IMG/VR virus record: IMGVR_UViG_3300040801_004562
Coordinates: 34,253 to 98,252 of that record
Length of the DNA stretch: 64,000 nucleotides
DNA from: a virus
Reading direction: 5' to 3' (one strand)
Part shown: in pieces, positions 48,104 through 56,375 of the stretch
Layout of the letters: every line of letters starts with the position of its first letter
Position numbering within the stretch: position 1 is the first letter of the stretch
Notes under the pieces: generated by a model
The model's database searches: none
Seen by the model: the letters and a program-made list of their open reading frames with translations, nothing else
What the model was told of the DNA's origin: nothing
Translations under genes and position numbers: made by a program

Positions 48104-48846
48104 TGAAAAAATTGCTGTTTTGCATTTTGGCGGTAGCGCTCGCGGCCGGTCTGGTTGCTTTCAACAGTCCGGCTGAAGCAAAAGAGGTCAGATTCCGAAT
48201 GGCCTGGGACCAGTACCCACCGGAACCGCCTCTTGATCTGAAGTGGATTCGGATTTACATGCGGACTCCGGATGGGCAGTACGACTACACCCAACCGTTT
48301 CACTCTGAGCCGCAGACGTTTGATGAGAATGGAAGCCATCCGTCGATCACCACGTATCTGACAGTGAACCCGACGGACGGTCAGATCAGCACCTACAAGT
48401 TCGTTGCACGAGCGGAAGGATCAACCCCGGACCGGCAGAGTCCAGATTCGGTGGAGGTGACATGGGACATCGATCTGCGAGCGCTGTTGGCTGTTTCCGA
48501 CCTTGCTGCTGTCTACAACGACGAAGCCGGTTCTGTCGACTTCACCTGGACCCCGGCTGATCCGGACCGCACGAAGAAGTGGCGGCTTTATCAGTCTGAT
48601 TCGGCAACTGGTCCGTGGACTGAGATCGACACCATGGACTGGGACGGCACGACCACGCCCCTGACGGCCAGCAAGCCCATCACCGTGGCCGCAGGTACTG
48701 CTGCAACCTACTATTTCACGGTGGTGGCGTTTGGGGAGCACTCCGTCGCCAGCCCTGATTCCAACGTCGTCTCTGTGACCATTGATCGTAGAGAAACCCC
48801 GGCGGTTGTGAATCTGCGCGTGCTGGTGGAAGAGGCGACGGATTAG
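48100..48846 (+). CDS. exported FN3-type protein
   Basis: A 248-residue protein with a signal peptide (MMKKLLFCILAVALAAGLVA; ATG 48100 or 48103), AEAKE near the cleavage site, then two beta domains (WIRIYMRTPDG and WRLYQSDSATGPW) of FN3 type. It ends without a Thr tag. Paired with the 40619 gene as phage-encoded periplasmic or surface proteins. Confidence 0.72.
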   Translation: MMKKLLFCILAVALAAGLVAFNSPAEAKEVRFRMAWDQYPPEPPLDLKWIRIYMRTPDGQYDYTQPFHSEPQTFDENGSHPSITTYLTVNPTDGQISTYKFVARAEGSTPDRQSPDSVEVTWDIDLRALLAVSDLAAVYNDEAGSVDFTWTPADPDRTKKWRLYQSDSATGPWTEIDTMDWDGTTTPLTASKPITVAAGTAATYYFTVVAFGEHSVASPDSNVVSVTIDRRETPAVVNLRVLVEEATD

Positions 48847-48911
48847 GACAACAAGCCTGACGGCTTTGAATATATATGCAGTGAACAAGATACCGTAATG
48901 AAGGAGGCAGT

Positions 48912-49464
48912 ATGCCTGAACTCAGCGTGATCGTACCCTTTTGTCTCCGATTTAAAGTGACTCAGCAGCCTGCTTGTGGTACTCCCTTTCATAAACTATC
49001 CATGAAAAGGGGGAACCAAATGCGGAGAAAAGTTACGATTAATGGAAAAAGGATCTATCGCTCCCACGCTGTATGGAATGAGACCCACCCGAAAGCCCCA
49101 ATCTTACCCGGAGAAGTGATTCATCACATTGATGGCGATCATGAAAATGACTCCCCAGAAAATCTGAAGAAAATGTCTGATTTTGATCACCGCAGAATGG
49201 AGAGCAAAAATGGAGGAGCGCTCGCACTGGAGAACTGGAGAAAACAGAATCCGGAGAAGGCCAGCATGCTGGGGAAAAGAAATGTAGCGCTCCTTCAGGA
49301 AAAACGGAAGAACGACCCAGAGTGGGCGGAAGAGCTGAGAGAGAAGCAAAGACTGGGGACTATCGCCTCGAACAAAGCTCGCGCTTTTCGAACTCCTGAA
49401 TACATCCGAGAATATAAGCGTATGGCGATGAAACGCTACCGCGCTCGCAAAAAGGAGGCCGAGA
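48912..49464 (+). mobile_element. HNH gene insertion at the head of a GT2 gene
   Basis: The inserted segment starts at a duplicate of the GT2 start: MPELSVIVPFC (48912) against MPELSCIIPFC (49465), with AAGGAGG-type ribosome binding sites before both. The 33-base starts share their first 8 and last 10 bases but differ in between. This indicates that a homing-endonuclease gene entered near codon 11 and carried or regenerated its own 5' end. The segment contains no recognisable group I intron. Confidence 0.72.
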
Positions 49465-49472
49465 ATGCCTGA
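48912..49472 (+). CDS. HNH homing endonuclease fused to GT2 start remnant
   Basis: A 186-residue frame. Residues 1-11 are the captured GT2 start; a native start may be ATG 49020 (preceded by AAGGGGG). VIHHIDGDHENDSPENLKKMS is an HNH_3-type motif (His-His, Asp, Asn, Glu-Asn-Leu); the C-terminus is basic helical repeats for DNA contact. Homing endonucleases of this type spread by cutting alleles lacking the insertion. A weak hairpin (AAGCC/GGCTT, 48853-48866) precedes. Confidence 0.85.
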   Translation: MPELSVIVPFCLRFKVTQQPACGTPFHKLSMKRGNQMRRKVTINGKRIYRSHAVWNETHPKAPILPGEVIHHIDGDHENDSPENLKKMSDFDHRRMESKNGGALALENWRKQNPEKASMLGKRNVALLQEKRKNDPEWAEELREKQRLGTIASNKARAFRTPEYIREYKRMAMKRYRARKKEAENA

Positions 49473-50472
49473 GCTGTCCTGCATAATACCCTTTTGTAAC
49501 GAGCACCCGATGATCGAAGTCACCCTCCGCAGCTTGGCAAACGAGCTTGCTGCCGGGGGGATCGACTTCGAGATCATCGCCGTCGACAACTGGACAGAAG
49601 ATGTCGGAAAGCAGCAGGACGCAAAGACCGGGCGTCCATTTGGGAGAGACCGGGGGCATGATCTGGTCGCTTCCATGTCCTCTGTAATCCCCTGGCTTCG
49701 GCGGCTTGAATACAACGAGCGCCTCTCCCACTGGCAGGCAAAGAACTTCGCGATCGAGAACAGCAGCTCCCCGTTCCTCTACTTCTGCGACGCCCATGTC
49801 ATGGTCCACCCCGGTGCGCTGTGCGAGATGTTCAAATTCTACAGCGATTCTGATGCACTCCGGAAAAACGCGACGATCCACCTGCCGTTGACCTACCACA
49901 TTCTTGAGGAGAAGCGGCTGATCTACAGCCTGCGGTGGCGCCCGGAGTTCAACGATCTCGATTACACGTTCTGCGCTGCCAGGACACTTGAGCCGGGGGA
50001 GGAGTGTTACGAGGTGCCCTGCATGTCCACCTGTGGGATGCTGGCAAGCCGAGAGGTTCTCAACCGGATAGGAGGGTGGCCGAAGACCCTCGGAATCTAC
50101 GGCGGGGGAGAACACTTTATCAATTACACGATGGCGGTCCTCGGGATGAAGAAGTTTATTTTTGGGGAAAACCCTTTGTACCACCACGGAGCACCGAGGG
50201 GATACCGCTGGAATGCCGTTGATTACGAACGAAACCGCCTGACCGCTGCTTTCCTGTTCGGTGGGGCCTCCTTTGCCTATGAGCATGCCAGCAAAAGGAG
50301 CCCCCGGAACTTCCCGAATAAGCGGGTCCTCCAAGGAATCTGCCGGGAAGTCGTAAACGACCCCTACCTTTGCGAGTTCCGGGACAGGATCAAAGCTGCG
50401 GCTGTCATAGACATCCACGACTTCATCGAATCCTGGCTATCGTTGCAAACGTTTGCAAAAGTCTCCCCTTGA
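49465..50472 (+). CDS. GT2-type glycosyltransferase
   Basis: A 335-residue GT-A protein: IIPFCNEHPMIEVTLRSL then FEIIAVDNW (donor-binding Asp) and FLYFCDAHVMVHPG (DxH in place of DxD), GGWPKTLGIYGGGEHFINY. It transfers a sugar from a nucleotide donor. Full length despite the HNH insertion, since its start has been re-created. Its last residues LQTFAKVSP are encoded by a palindrome site, and its TGA lies inside the next -35 box. Confidence 0.83.
   Translation: MPELSCIIPFCNEHPMIEVTLRSLANELAAGGIDFEIIAVDNWTEDVGKQQDAKTGRPFGRDRGHDLVASMSSVIPWLRRLEYNERLSHWQAKNFAIENSSSPFLYFCDAHVMVHPGALCEMFKFYSDSDALRKNATIHLPLTYHILEEKRLIYSLRWRPEFNDLDYTFCAARTLEPGEECYEVPCMSTCGMLASREVLNRIGGWPKTLGIYGGGEHFINYTMAVLGMKKFIFGENPLYHHGAPRGYRWNAVDYERNRLTAAFLFGGASFAYEHASKRSPRNFPNKRVLQGICREVVNDPYLCEFRDRIKAAAVIDIHDFIESWLSLQTFAKVSP
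50443..50458. repeat. 16-bp palindrome core at the end of the GT2 gene
   Basis: TTGCAAACGTTTGCAA, in frame as LQTFAK, 11 bases upstream of a promoter, so it is well placed to act as an operator there. Confidence 0.9.
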
Positions 50473-50497
50473 CAAAATAACTCACCTTTGGTATATA
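50469..50497 (+). promoter_or_regulatory. sigma70-like promoter for the polymerase operon
   Basis: TTGACA (50469-50474), 17 bp, TATATA (50492-50497). The GT2 TGA stop is embedded in the -35. The palindrome core at 50443-50458 lies just upstream. Confidence 0.82.
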
Positions 50498-50529
50498 CGG
50501 CTATACAATAACCACGACCGGAGGTGAAA

Positions 50530-51225
50530 ATGGCCTTAACGAAAGAAGAGATTTCCTTACTCCTGGAACTGGACCGGGGAACCCCCCCGGTTCCTGTAGA
50601 CTTGGCAGAAAAATTCCTGACGTCCGGCTGGGTCGATGAGAGCCTTGATCTGACCGCAGAGGGCGTGGAGCTGATTGAGAAGATCAAGGAAAGGCTCCGA
50701 CTGCTCGAAGACGGAATCCTCGCCGCCAAAAAGAAGCCCGATCCCGCCGCGATCCTTGCCGACGAAAAATCCCCGACTGTTTGGTTCACCGGAACCATCA
50801 GCAGCAAGCCTGCCTTTTCCAACAAAGAGGTTGTGGTCATAGGAAAGCCCGACAAGAAAATGGTGTCGGAGAGGGGGACCACTGAATTCAGAAAGAGGCT
50901 CCCGGTAGCGTTTGGTCAGGCCACCCGGCAGGATGATTACCAGGAAGTGACCCCACTGTGGTTCCAGACTGACGGAACCCTTTCCGGGCTGTCCCTGTAC
51001 TGGATGGCCGAGAAGGACGGGAGGAAAATGGCCGCGATGCAGGCGAAGTACTTCGATTATTTCTCCGCCCGGTTCAAATCCGGGATCTGGTACCACAGTC
51101 GGGCGGGTAAAAACTTCTGTATTTCGGTCCCAAACCAGGGAGTTACGGATCGGAATATTGTCGCGCTTGTTATGGAGTTCTTCACCCCGGAGGGGTGGAA
51201 AGTTCCGGGGAGGGGACGTGGGTAA
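50530..51225 (+). CDS. unknown protein upstream of DNA polymerase
   Basis: A 231-residue protein. ATG 50530 follows GGAGGTG; a GTG at 50524 would be inside it. An N-terminal helical hairpin is followed by KSPTVWFTGTIS and PLWFQTDGTLSGLSLYWMAE, beta-rich. No motif recognised. It is co-transcribed with the polymerase; the polymerase start overlaps its end by 8 bases. Confidence 0.68.
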   Translation: MALTKEEISLLLELDRGTPPVPVDLAEKFLTSGWVDESLDLTAEGVELIEKIKERLRLLEDGILAAKKKPDPAAILADEKSPTVWFTGTISSKPAFSNKEVVVIGKPDKKMVSERGTTEFRKRLPVAFGQATRQDDYQEVTPLWFQTDGTLSGLSLYWMAEKDGRKMAAMQAKYFDYFSARFKSGIWYHSRAGKNFCISVPNQGVTDRNIVALVMEFFTPEGWKVPGRGRG

Positions 51226-53797
51226 AAGATGCCGTTTGGATCATTGCCACGTTTACCAGCGGACGGAAGTTCCCTACTCCGGAAACCGGAATGCTCGGAT
51301 AGTGGTCGTGGGGGAATCCCCCGGATACGAAGAGGAGGTCCGGCGGCCTCCACAACCTTTTGTCGGTCGGGCTGGGGTGCTTGCCCGTGAACTTGCAACC
51401 GAGGCCGGGCTGAACTGGAGTGAATTCTTTATCACCAACTCGGCCCGGTGCCGGATCATCAAAGACGATCTTTCGACCAAAGAGGTCACCTCGATACTGA
51501 ACAACTGCCGACCGAATTTGGTGGCGGTGCTGAAGCAACTGAAGCCTGCCTGCATAATTCTATTCGGTGATTTTGCCTTGAGGCAGGTGCTGCGAACCAG
51601 CGGGATCACGAAGACCAGAGGGAGGTGGGTCTGGTCGAAGGAGTTCCAGTGCTGGTGCCTTCCTACCTTCCACCCTGCTTATATTCTCAGGAATCCCGCC
51701 CAGCGGCCCTACGTTGTCGGAGATCTCCAGAAGGTTGCGGACTTCAAGAATAATGGGTTCGAGTTCCCGAAAGAGGAGGGCTCTACCGATTATCACCTGG
51801 ACGCGGTTGACGTTCACGAGCTGATAGCCCCCGGCAGCATGACCGGGTTCGATACCGAGGACCAGGGTCTTGACTGGATGTCTCCCAACTTCGTGCTGAT
51901 CTCCTTTTCAGTCAGCGACGAGAAGGGCCGGGCCTACAACGTCAATCTATACGAGGAGGTGCCGGTTGCCGATGCGGAGTTCACCATCACATGGCCCAGA
52001 AAACAGGGGCGGCAGGAAATCCTGACCAAGGTTGGGGTCAAGCGGTGTGCCGCCTTTGATCGGAAAGTCGCCGGGCTGAAAGCCTATCTGGCGGACAGCT
52101 CCATCAAGAAATACATGATGAACGGCAACTTCGACCTTCACGCGCTCGGTGCGTTTTTTAGAAGGATTGGGGAGTCCTGGACCATCAAAGGATATGTGAT
52201 GGATATCCAGGCTGCGGCCCACGTTCTTGATGAAAACATGTACAAGATGGCGAGTCTGGAGGATCTGCAGGAGTTCTTCACCGACGTCAAGGAGAATTAC
52301 AACCGGGAGTTCGGGGACACGTTCAACAAGGCTGATATGCTTGCCATCCCGGCTGCTGACCGGTCGCTGTATGCCTGCAAAGATGCGGACGTCACCCGAC
52401 GGGTGGCGATGGCGCTCAGGGAACAGCTCGGGAGGCCAGAGAACAGGCGGCTTGCGGTGTATTACGCCAGGGTCGTCCACCGCTCCTTGATTGAAACCCT
52501 GTTCACCCTTGAGGAGCGTGGGGCCTGGATAGACCAGGAAGTGTTGCCGGTGACCACCAAGCAGGTCAAGGAAAGGTTCTCCGCTGAGGCCGCCGCTGCT
52601 GTGAAACTGATCCCCAAAAAGGTCCGGGAATTGCCGACCCATAAAGAAAAGGGGCTGGCGCTGTCCAGAACGGATTTGATCCGGGACGTTCTGTTCAACA
52701 AAGAGGTTGGCTTCAAGTTGAAGCCCTACAAGAACACCAAAAGCAAGAACCCGAGCGTGGACAAGGAATCCCGCAAGATGCTCCTGGCGGGGAGGATGAG
52801 CAAGGGCTGCCGTGAATTCCTGAACCATTACGAGCAGTGGACGGAGCTGCATACTCTATGGTCCCGTTACCTGAAGGGATTTGCGGCCCACGTGAAAATC
52901 GACGGAAGGATCCACTCGTCGTACTCTCTGGCGACAGCGGTGACTGGCCGGGTGGCAAGCTCCAATCCTAACATGATGAACAACCCCAAACGGTCCGCGT
53001 CTGCCAAATTGATCCGTCGGCTGATAGCGGCGCCCAAGGGGTGGCTTCTCATGCCGGTAGACCAGAGCCAAAGTGAGCTGAGGTGGGCGGCCCACGTCTC
53101 CGGGTGCAAAGCGATGATCGACGTGTTCGCGAAGGGGGAGGATATCCACACGAACACGGCCAAGTCTATGGTCAGGAACTGGGATGCTGCCCCCCAAGAG
53201 GCGAGGGCCGTCGCAAGAAGGAACGCCAAGCCGGTCAACTTCGGAATGCTGTTCCTCATGTCAGCTCCCGGACTTGTGCAGTACGCAAAGATAGAGTACG
53301 GTGTCGACATGACTGAAGAGGAGGCAAAACGCTACATTGCGTTGTGGTTTGACACCTACCCGGAACTCAGAACCTACCATCGAAAAACGATAGAATTTTG
53401 TAGGAAAAACGGATATGTTGAAAGCCCCCTCGGACGTAGGCGGAGACTGCCAGAGATCAACAGCAGCGAGGGTTGGCAGAAGGCTGAAGCCGAGAGGATG
53501 GCAGTGAATCACCCCATCCAAAACCCAAGTTCAGACGTTGTGCTCATGGCCAGCAACGAACTCATCAGAGAGGGAAAACTGAACCCGGAAGAATGCTTCC
53601 CGATCCTCTTTGTGCATGACGAGTTGATCTTTCAGATTCGGGACAACAGCAGAGTCGAAGACAACGCCCGGATAGTGAAGGAATCCATGGAAAACCCACC
53701 TCTTGAACGCGACCTCGGTATCCGATTGCTCGTCCCCCTGAAGGCTGAAGTCAAGATCGGGCCGGACCTTGCCAATACCCACGAGCTTTTAATCTAA
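51218..53797 (+). CDS. uracil-DNA glycosylase / family A DNA polymerase fusion
   Basis: An 859-residue protein. GTG 51218 follows GGGAGGGG and gives a UDG-type start with Cys5/Cys10. Residues 1-170: family 4-like UDG with GESPGYEEE (32-40) and FHPAYILR (151-158). Residues ~205-430: 3'-5' exonuclease with FDTED (Asp212, Glu214), NGNFDLHAL and YACKDAD. Residues ~430-859: polymerase motifs A (VDQSQSELR, ~614), B (RRNAKPVNFG, ~667) and C (FVHDE, ~799). No 5'-3' exonuclease. It should replicate phage DNA, with uracil sensing or removal linked to the replicase. Confidence 0.9.
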   Translation: MGKRCRLDHCHVYQRTEVPYSGNRNARIVVVGESPGYEEEVRRPPQPFVGRAGVLARELATEAGLNWSEFFITNSARCRIIKDDLSTKEVTSILNNCRPNLVAVLKQLKPACIILFGDFALRQVLRTSGITKTRGRWVWSKEFQCWCLPTFHPAYILRNPAQRPYVVGDLQKVADFKNNGFEFPKEEGSTDYHLDAVDVHELIAPGSMTGFDTEDQGLDWMSPNFVLISFSVSDEKGRAYNVNLYEEVPVADAEFTITWPRKQGRQEILTKVGVKRCAAFDRKVAGLKAYLADSSIKKYMMNGNFDLHALGAFFRRIGESWTIKGYVMDIQAAAHVLDENMYKMASLEDLQEFFTDVKENYNREFGDTFNKADMLAIPAADRSLYACKDADVTRRVAMALREQLGRPENRRLAVYYARVVHRSLIETLFTLEERGAWIDQEVLPVTTKQVKERFSAEAAAAVKLIPKKVRELPTHKEKGLALSRTDLIRDVLFNKEVGFKLKPYKNTKSKNPSVDKESRKMLLAGRMSKGCREFLNHYEQWTELHTLWSRYLKGFAAHVKIDGRIHSSYSLATAVTGRVASSNPNMMNNPKRSASAKLIRRLIAAPKGWLLMPVDQSQSELRWAAHVSGCKAMIDVFAKGEDIHTNTAKSMVRNWDAAPQEARAVARRNAKPVNFGMLFLMSAPGLVQYAKIEYGVDMTEEEAKRYIALWFDTYPELRTYHRKTIEFCRKNGYVESPLGRRRRLPEINSSEGWQKAEAERMAVNHPIQNPSSDVVLMASNELIREGKLNPEECFPILFVHDELIFQIRDNSRVEDNARIVKESMENPPLERDLGIRLLVPLKAEVKIGPDLANTHELLI

Positions 53798-53808
53798 GGA
53801 GAGGGAAG

Positions 53809-55530
53809 ATGACAGACAACGAACAGGATAAGAGCACCCGGGCTTCAAGGTCCGATCGGAAGAGGAAACTCCGCGAACTGCAGGCCATGCTTATAAAAGC
53901 GGCCGGGGATGCTGTTTTCTCGCGGCAGGTAGAGGAGGTCGACGACTTTTCCGGAATGTATGATCAATTCCGGCTGCTTGAACCCCCGTACAGCTTTCAG
54001 AAGCTCTACACCGTCTATGAAGAGAGCGACGTACTCCAGGAGTGTATCGACGCCTATATCCAAAACGTTGACGGATTCGGGTACCAACTGAATTTCCTCG
54101 GCGACGATCTCACGGAGAGGGACTCGAAGGATCGACAGGCGGAGAAGATCAGACTTGAAAACTTCTTCGACTATGCCAATGAAGAGCAGAGCTGGAGAAC
54201 GATCCGAAAACTGATGCGGGAGGACCTCGAAGTTATCGGAAACGGGGCGATCGAGATTGTCCGTAATAACGCCGGGTCAATTCAGATGTCCTACTATCTC
54301 CCCTTTCGAAAGCTGAGAATCTCCGCCTTTGACAGTGACCCGGTGGAGGTGACCGTCAACCTCATGCGCGACGGGAAGATGATCCCGGTCAAGGTCCAGA
54401 AGTATTTCCGGAAATTCGCTGCCGTCAATCTGGTGACGGGGAAACGGATACGGTGGTTCAAAACCTTCGGCGACCCGAGATCCATGGATGCCCTGACGGG
54501 GGAATACAAAGCCAACCCGAAAATCCCCGCCTCCGAGATCCTACATTTCAAACTGCCCTTTGGGGGGAGTGTCTATGGCCTCCCAAGGTGGGTGTCCGCT
54601 GTCCTGGATACGATTGGGAGAAGGGCTGCCCAGTATGTCAATTACGATCTTTTTGAAAGCCAGGGGATTCCTCCGATGGCCGTGATGGTTTCCGGCGGGG
54701 TCCTGACCGATGAGTCGTACGACGAGCTGGAGAGTCTGGTCCGGGGTATGCGGGGGGTCGAGCGCTGGAACAAGGTTCTCATCCTTGAATCGAATGTGGA
54801 ATCCGTGGGGATTGAGGAGAAGGGTTCGGCCAAGATTGAGCTGAAAAACCTTGCTGAATACCGGAAGGAAGACCAGATGTTCGAGCGGTATCTGGCGGGT
54901 GCGGAGAAGACCATTCGTCACCGCTTTCGGCTTCCCCCGCTCTACGTCGGCGCTGCTGAATCCTTCACCCATGCAACCGCCAAGGCGGCCGAGACGGTTG
55001 TGGAGGAACAGGTCTTCATTCCCGAGCGGGATGGCTTTGACGAAGAGATCAACCGAAAGATTGTCCACGGGGAGTTTGGGATAACCGCCTGGAGCTACAA
55101 ATCCAAGGGGCCGAGGGCTGTCGGGTCCGAGGAGATCACGAAGGGCGTGCGGGCCTTTATGATTGCCGGTGCCCTGACTGTGAACCACGCGGTCGACCTT
55201 GCCAACCGTGCATTTGGTCTGGACATGAGCAAATACAAGGGGAAGTGGGCGGACTACCCCATCAACCTTGTTCTGGAACTGATCAAATCCGGGCGGCTTA
55301 AGGGAATGGAGGAAGTGGACACCGGGGAGGTGGCCCCGGCGGCTCCGGAACCGAAGCAGATAACCGGAAAGCCCATGCCCCAACTGCCGGTGAAAGTCTT
55401 CAAAAGTGACATGTTCACCGAGGAAGAACGCGCTTTGTACAAGCAACTGATCACTATCCAGCATGCGATTGAGCGTGGGATTGAAACCGGAAAGATCGAG
55501 CCGGAAGAACTGGAACAGGAGGCGCTATGA
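53809..55530 (+). CDS. portal protein
   Basis: A 573-residue protein with the PBSX/XkdE-like portal pattern: PPYSFQKLYTVYEESDVLQE near the N-terminus, IGNGAIEIVRN, a long helical stem, and IRHRFRLPPLYVGAAESFTHA. It forms the dodecameric DNA channel. It is 37 kb away from the capsid gene, unusual for a phage head cluster. Ribosome binding site AAGGAGAGGG. The stop overlaps the next start (ATGA). Confidence 0.87.
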   Translation: MTDNEQDKSTRASRSDRKRKLRELQAMLIKAAGDAVFSRQVEEVDDFSGMYDQFRLLEPPYSFQKLYTVYEESDVLQECIDAYIQNVDGFGYQLNFLGDDLTERDSKDRQAEKIRLENFFDYANEEQSWRTIRKLMREDLEVIGNGAIEIVRNNAGSIQMSYYLPFRKLRISAFDSDPVEVTVNLMRDGKMIPVKVQKYFRKFAAVNLVTGKRIRWFKTFGDPRSMDALTGEYKANPKIPASEILHFKLPFGGSVYGLPRWVSAVLDTIGRRAAQYVNYDLFESQGIPPMAVMVSGGVLTDESYDELESLVRGMRGVERWNKVLILESNVESVGIEEKGSAKIELKNLAEYRKEDQMFERYLAGAEKTIRHRFRLPPLYVGAAESFTHATAKAAETVVEEQVFIPERDGFDEEINRKIVHGEFGITAWSYKSKGPRAVGSEEITKGVRAFMIAGALTVNHAVDLANRAFGLDMSKYKGKWADYPINLVLELIKSGRLKGMEEVDTGEVAPAAPEPKQITGKPMPQLPVKVFKSDMFTEEERALYKQLITIQHAIERGIETGKIEPEELEQEAL

Positions 55531-56354
55531 CCCCCGAAGACCTTTGCAAGGTTGCCCAGCCGGGAGACGTTTTTGCCACGAAAGGAAAAGGGCTGCTGCC
55601 CGCGCTGGTGCGCTTCGGGCAGTGGCTCGATGATTGCGAAAGCTCGCCGTACAGTCACATCGGGGGATTTGCCATGGAGCTTGGGCTGAATCCCTTTGTG
55701 GTGGATGGGGTCACCATCGAATCACGGACGCGGATAGGGCGCTACCATATCCGGGACCATGCTGGAAGGTGGATTATCGTGATGCGCCACCGCCAGATGG
55801 ATTACGACAAGTTCCTTCTCGGGTGGCGGGCGATAGGAAATAACATCGGACAGGTTTACCCTGTTATGCGGCTCCTGCTGCACGCGATCGATATGGTCCG
55901 GGGGCACCTGTGGAAGAAGCTGACTGGGGGCGGCCCCCCTGATTATTGTTCTTCTTTTTCCCTGCACGGAGACTGGCCGGTATGCAGTGAACTCTGGGCC
56001 CAGTTTTTCCTCGCCGCAGGGCTGGAGACCGGATTTCCGGAGGGGAAGGAGGGGAGCTGGAGAGGGGTTGCCCCGGATGATTTTTACGATGCCTGGAGGA
56101 ACCGTCCTGATCTCTGGACCGTGATCGCTCTGGGAGAACTGAGGAGGAAAGATGACCTTCGAGGAGCTGAAGACGAGGTTCACGTACCATGCGCCGTCCG
56201 AGAACCAGATAGGGCAGTATGCGGAATTGAGGGCGAAAGCGCTGGACTTCGCCCTGATGATCGACGAGATGGTGCCGGACAGCCGGGAAAAGTCGAGAGC
56301 GATAGTCAAACTGGAAGAGCTGATTTTTTGGGCAAATGCGGGGATTGCTCGTAG
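55527..56354 (+). CDS. YiiX-like permuted papain-fold hydrolase, C-terminus shifted
   Basis: A 275-residue frame. QPGDVFATKG at the start, SPYSHIG (His44) and VCSELWAQFF (Cys153) fit a permuted NlpC/P60 fold like YiiX. After about residue 208 the sequence becomes out-of-frame translation of the next gene, which starts at 56152. A one-base indel near 56140-56150 would give a normal ATGA junction. So the tail of 67 residues is probably a recent frame change. Confidence 0.68.
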   Translation: MTPEDLCKVAQPGDVFATKGKGLLPALVRFGQWLDDCESSPYSHIGGFAMELGLNPFVVDGVTIESRTRIGRYHIRDHAGRWIIVMRHRQMDYDKFLLGWRAIGNNIGQVYPVMRLLLHAIDMVRGHLWKKLTGGGPPDYCSSFSLHGDWPVCSELWAQFFLAAGLETGFPEGKEGSWRGVAPDDFYDAWRNRPDLWTVIALGELRRKDDLRGAEDEVHVPCAVREPDRAVCGIEGESAGLRPDDRRDGAGQPGKVESDSQTGRADFLGKCGDCS

Positions 56355-56361
56355 ATCCTAA
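56152..56361 (+). CDS. Acb2-like cyclic-nucleotide sponge (anti-CBASS)
   Basis: A 69-residue protein, ATG 56152 after GGAGGAAAG. The pattern RFTYHAPSENQIGQYAELRA, then DSREKSRAIVKLEELIFWA and ANAGIAR matches the Acb2/Tad1 hairpin family (FxYH.P..dQ..rYe.iR...P.SrE.s.A..kLEe..mWANA.IAR). Family members bind cyclic oligonucleotides and block CBASS (and related) signalling. It overlaps the preceding gene by 203 bases in another frame, and lies between portal-linked genes, so it would be expressed with structural genes or from an unseen earlier promoter. Confidence 0.85.
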   Translation: MTFEELKTRFTYHAPSENQIGQYAELRAKALDFALMIDEMVPDSREKSRAIVKLEELIFWANAGIARRS

Positions 56362-56375
56362 CCGAGGGCGAAGAA

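Noticed and set aside
48912-49464. Group I intron around the HNH gene
   Set aside because: The GT2 start is complete after the HNH gene and no intron core pairings were seen; a free-standing homing gene fits better.
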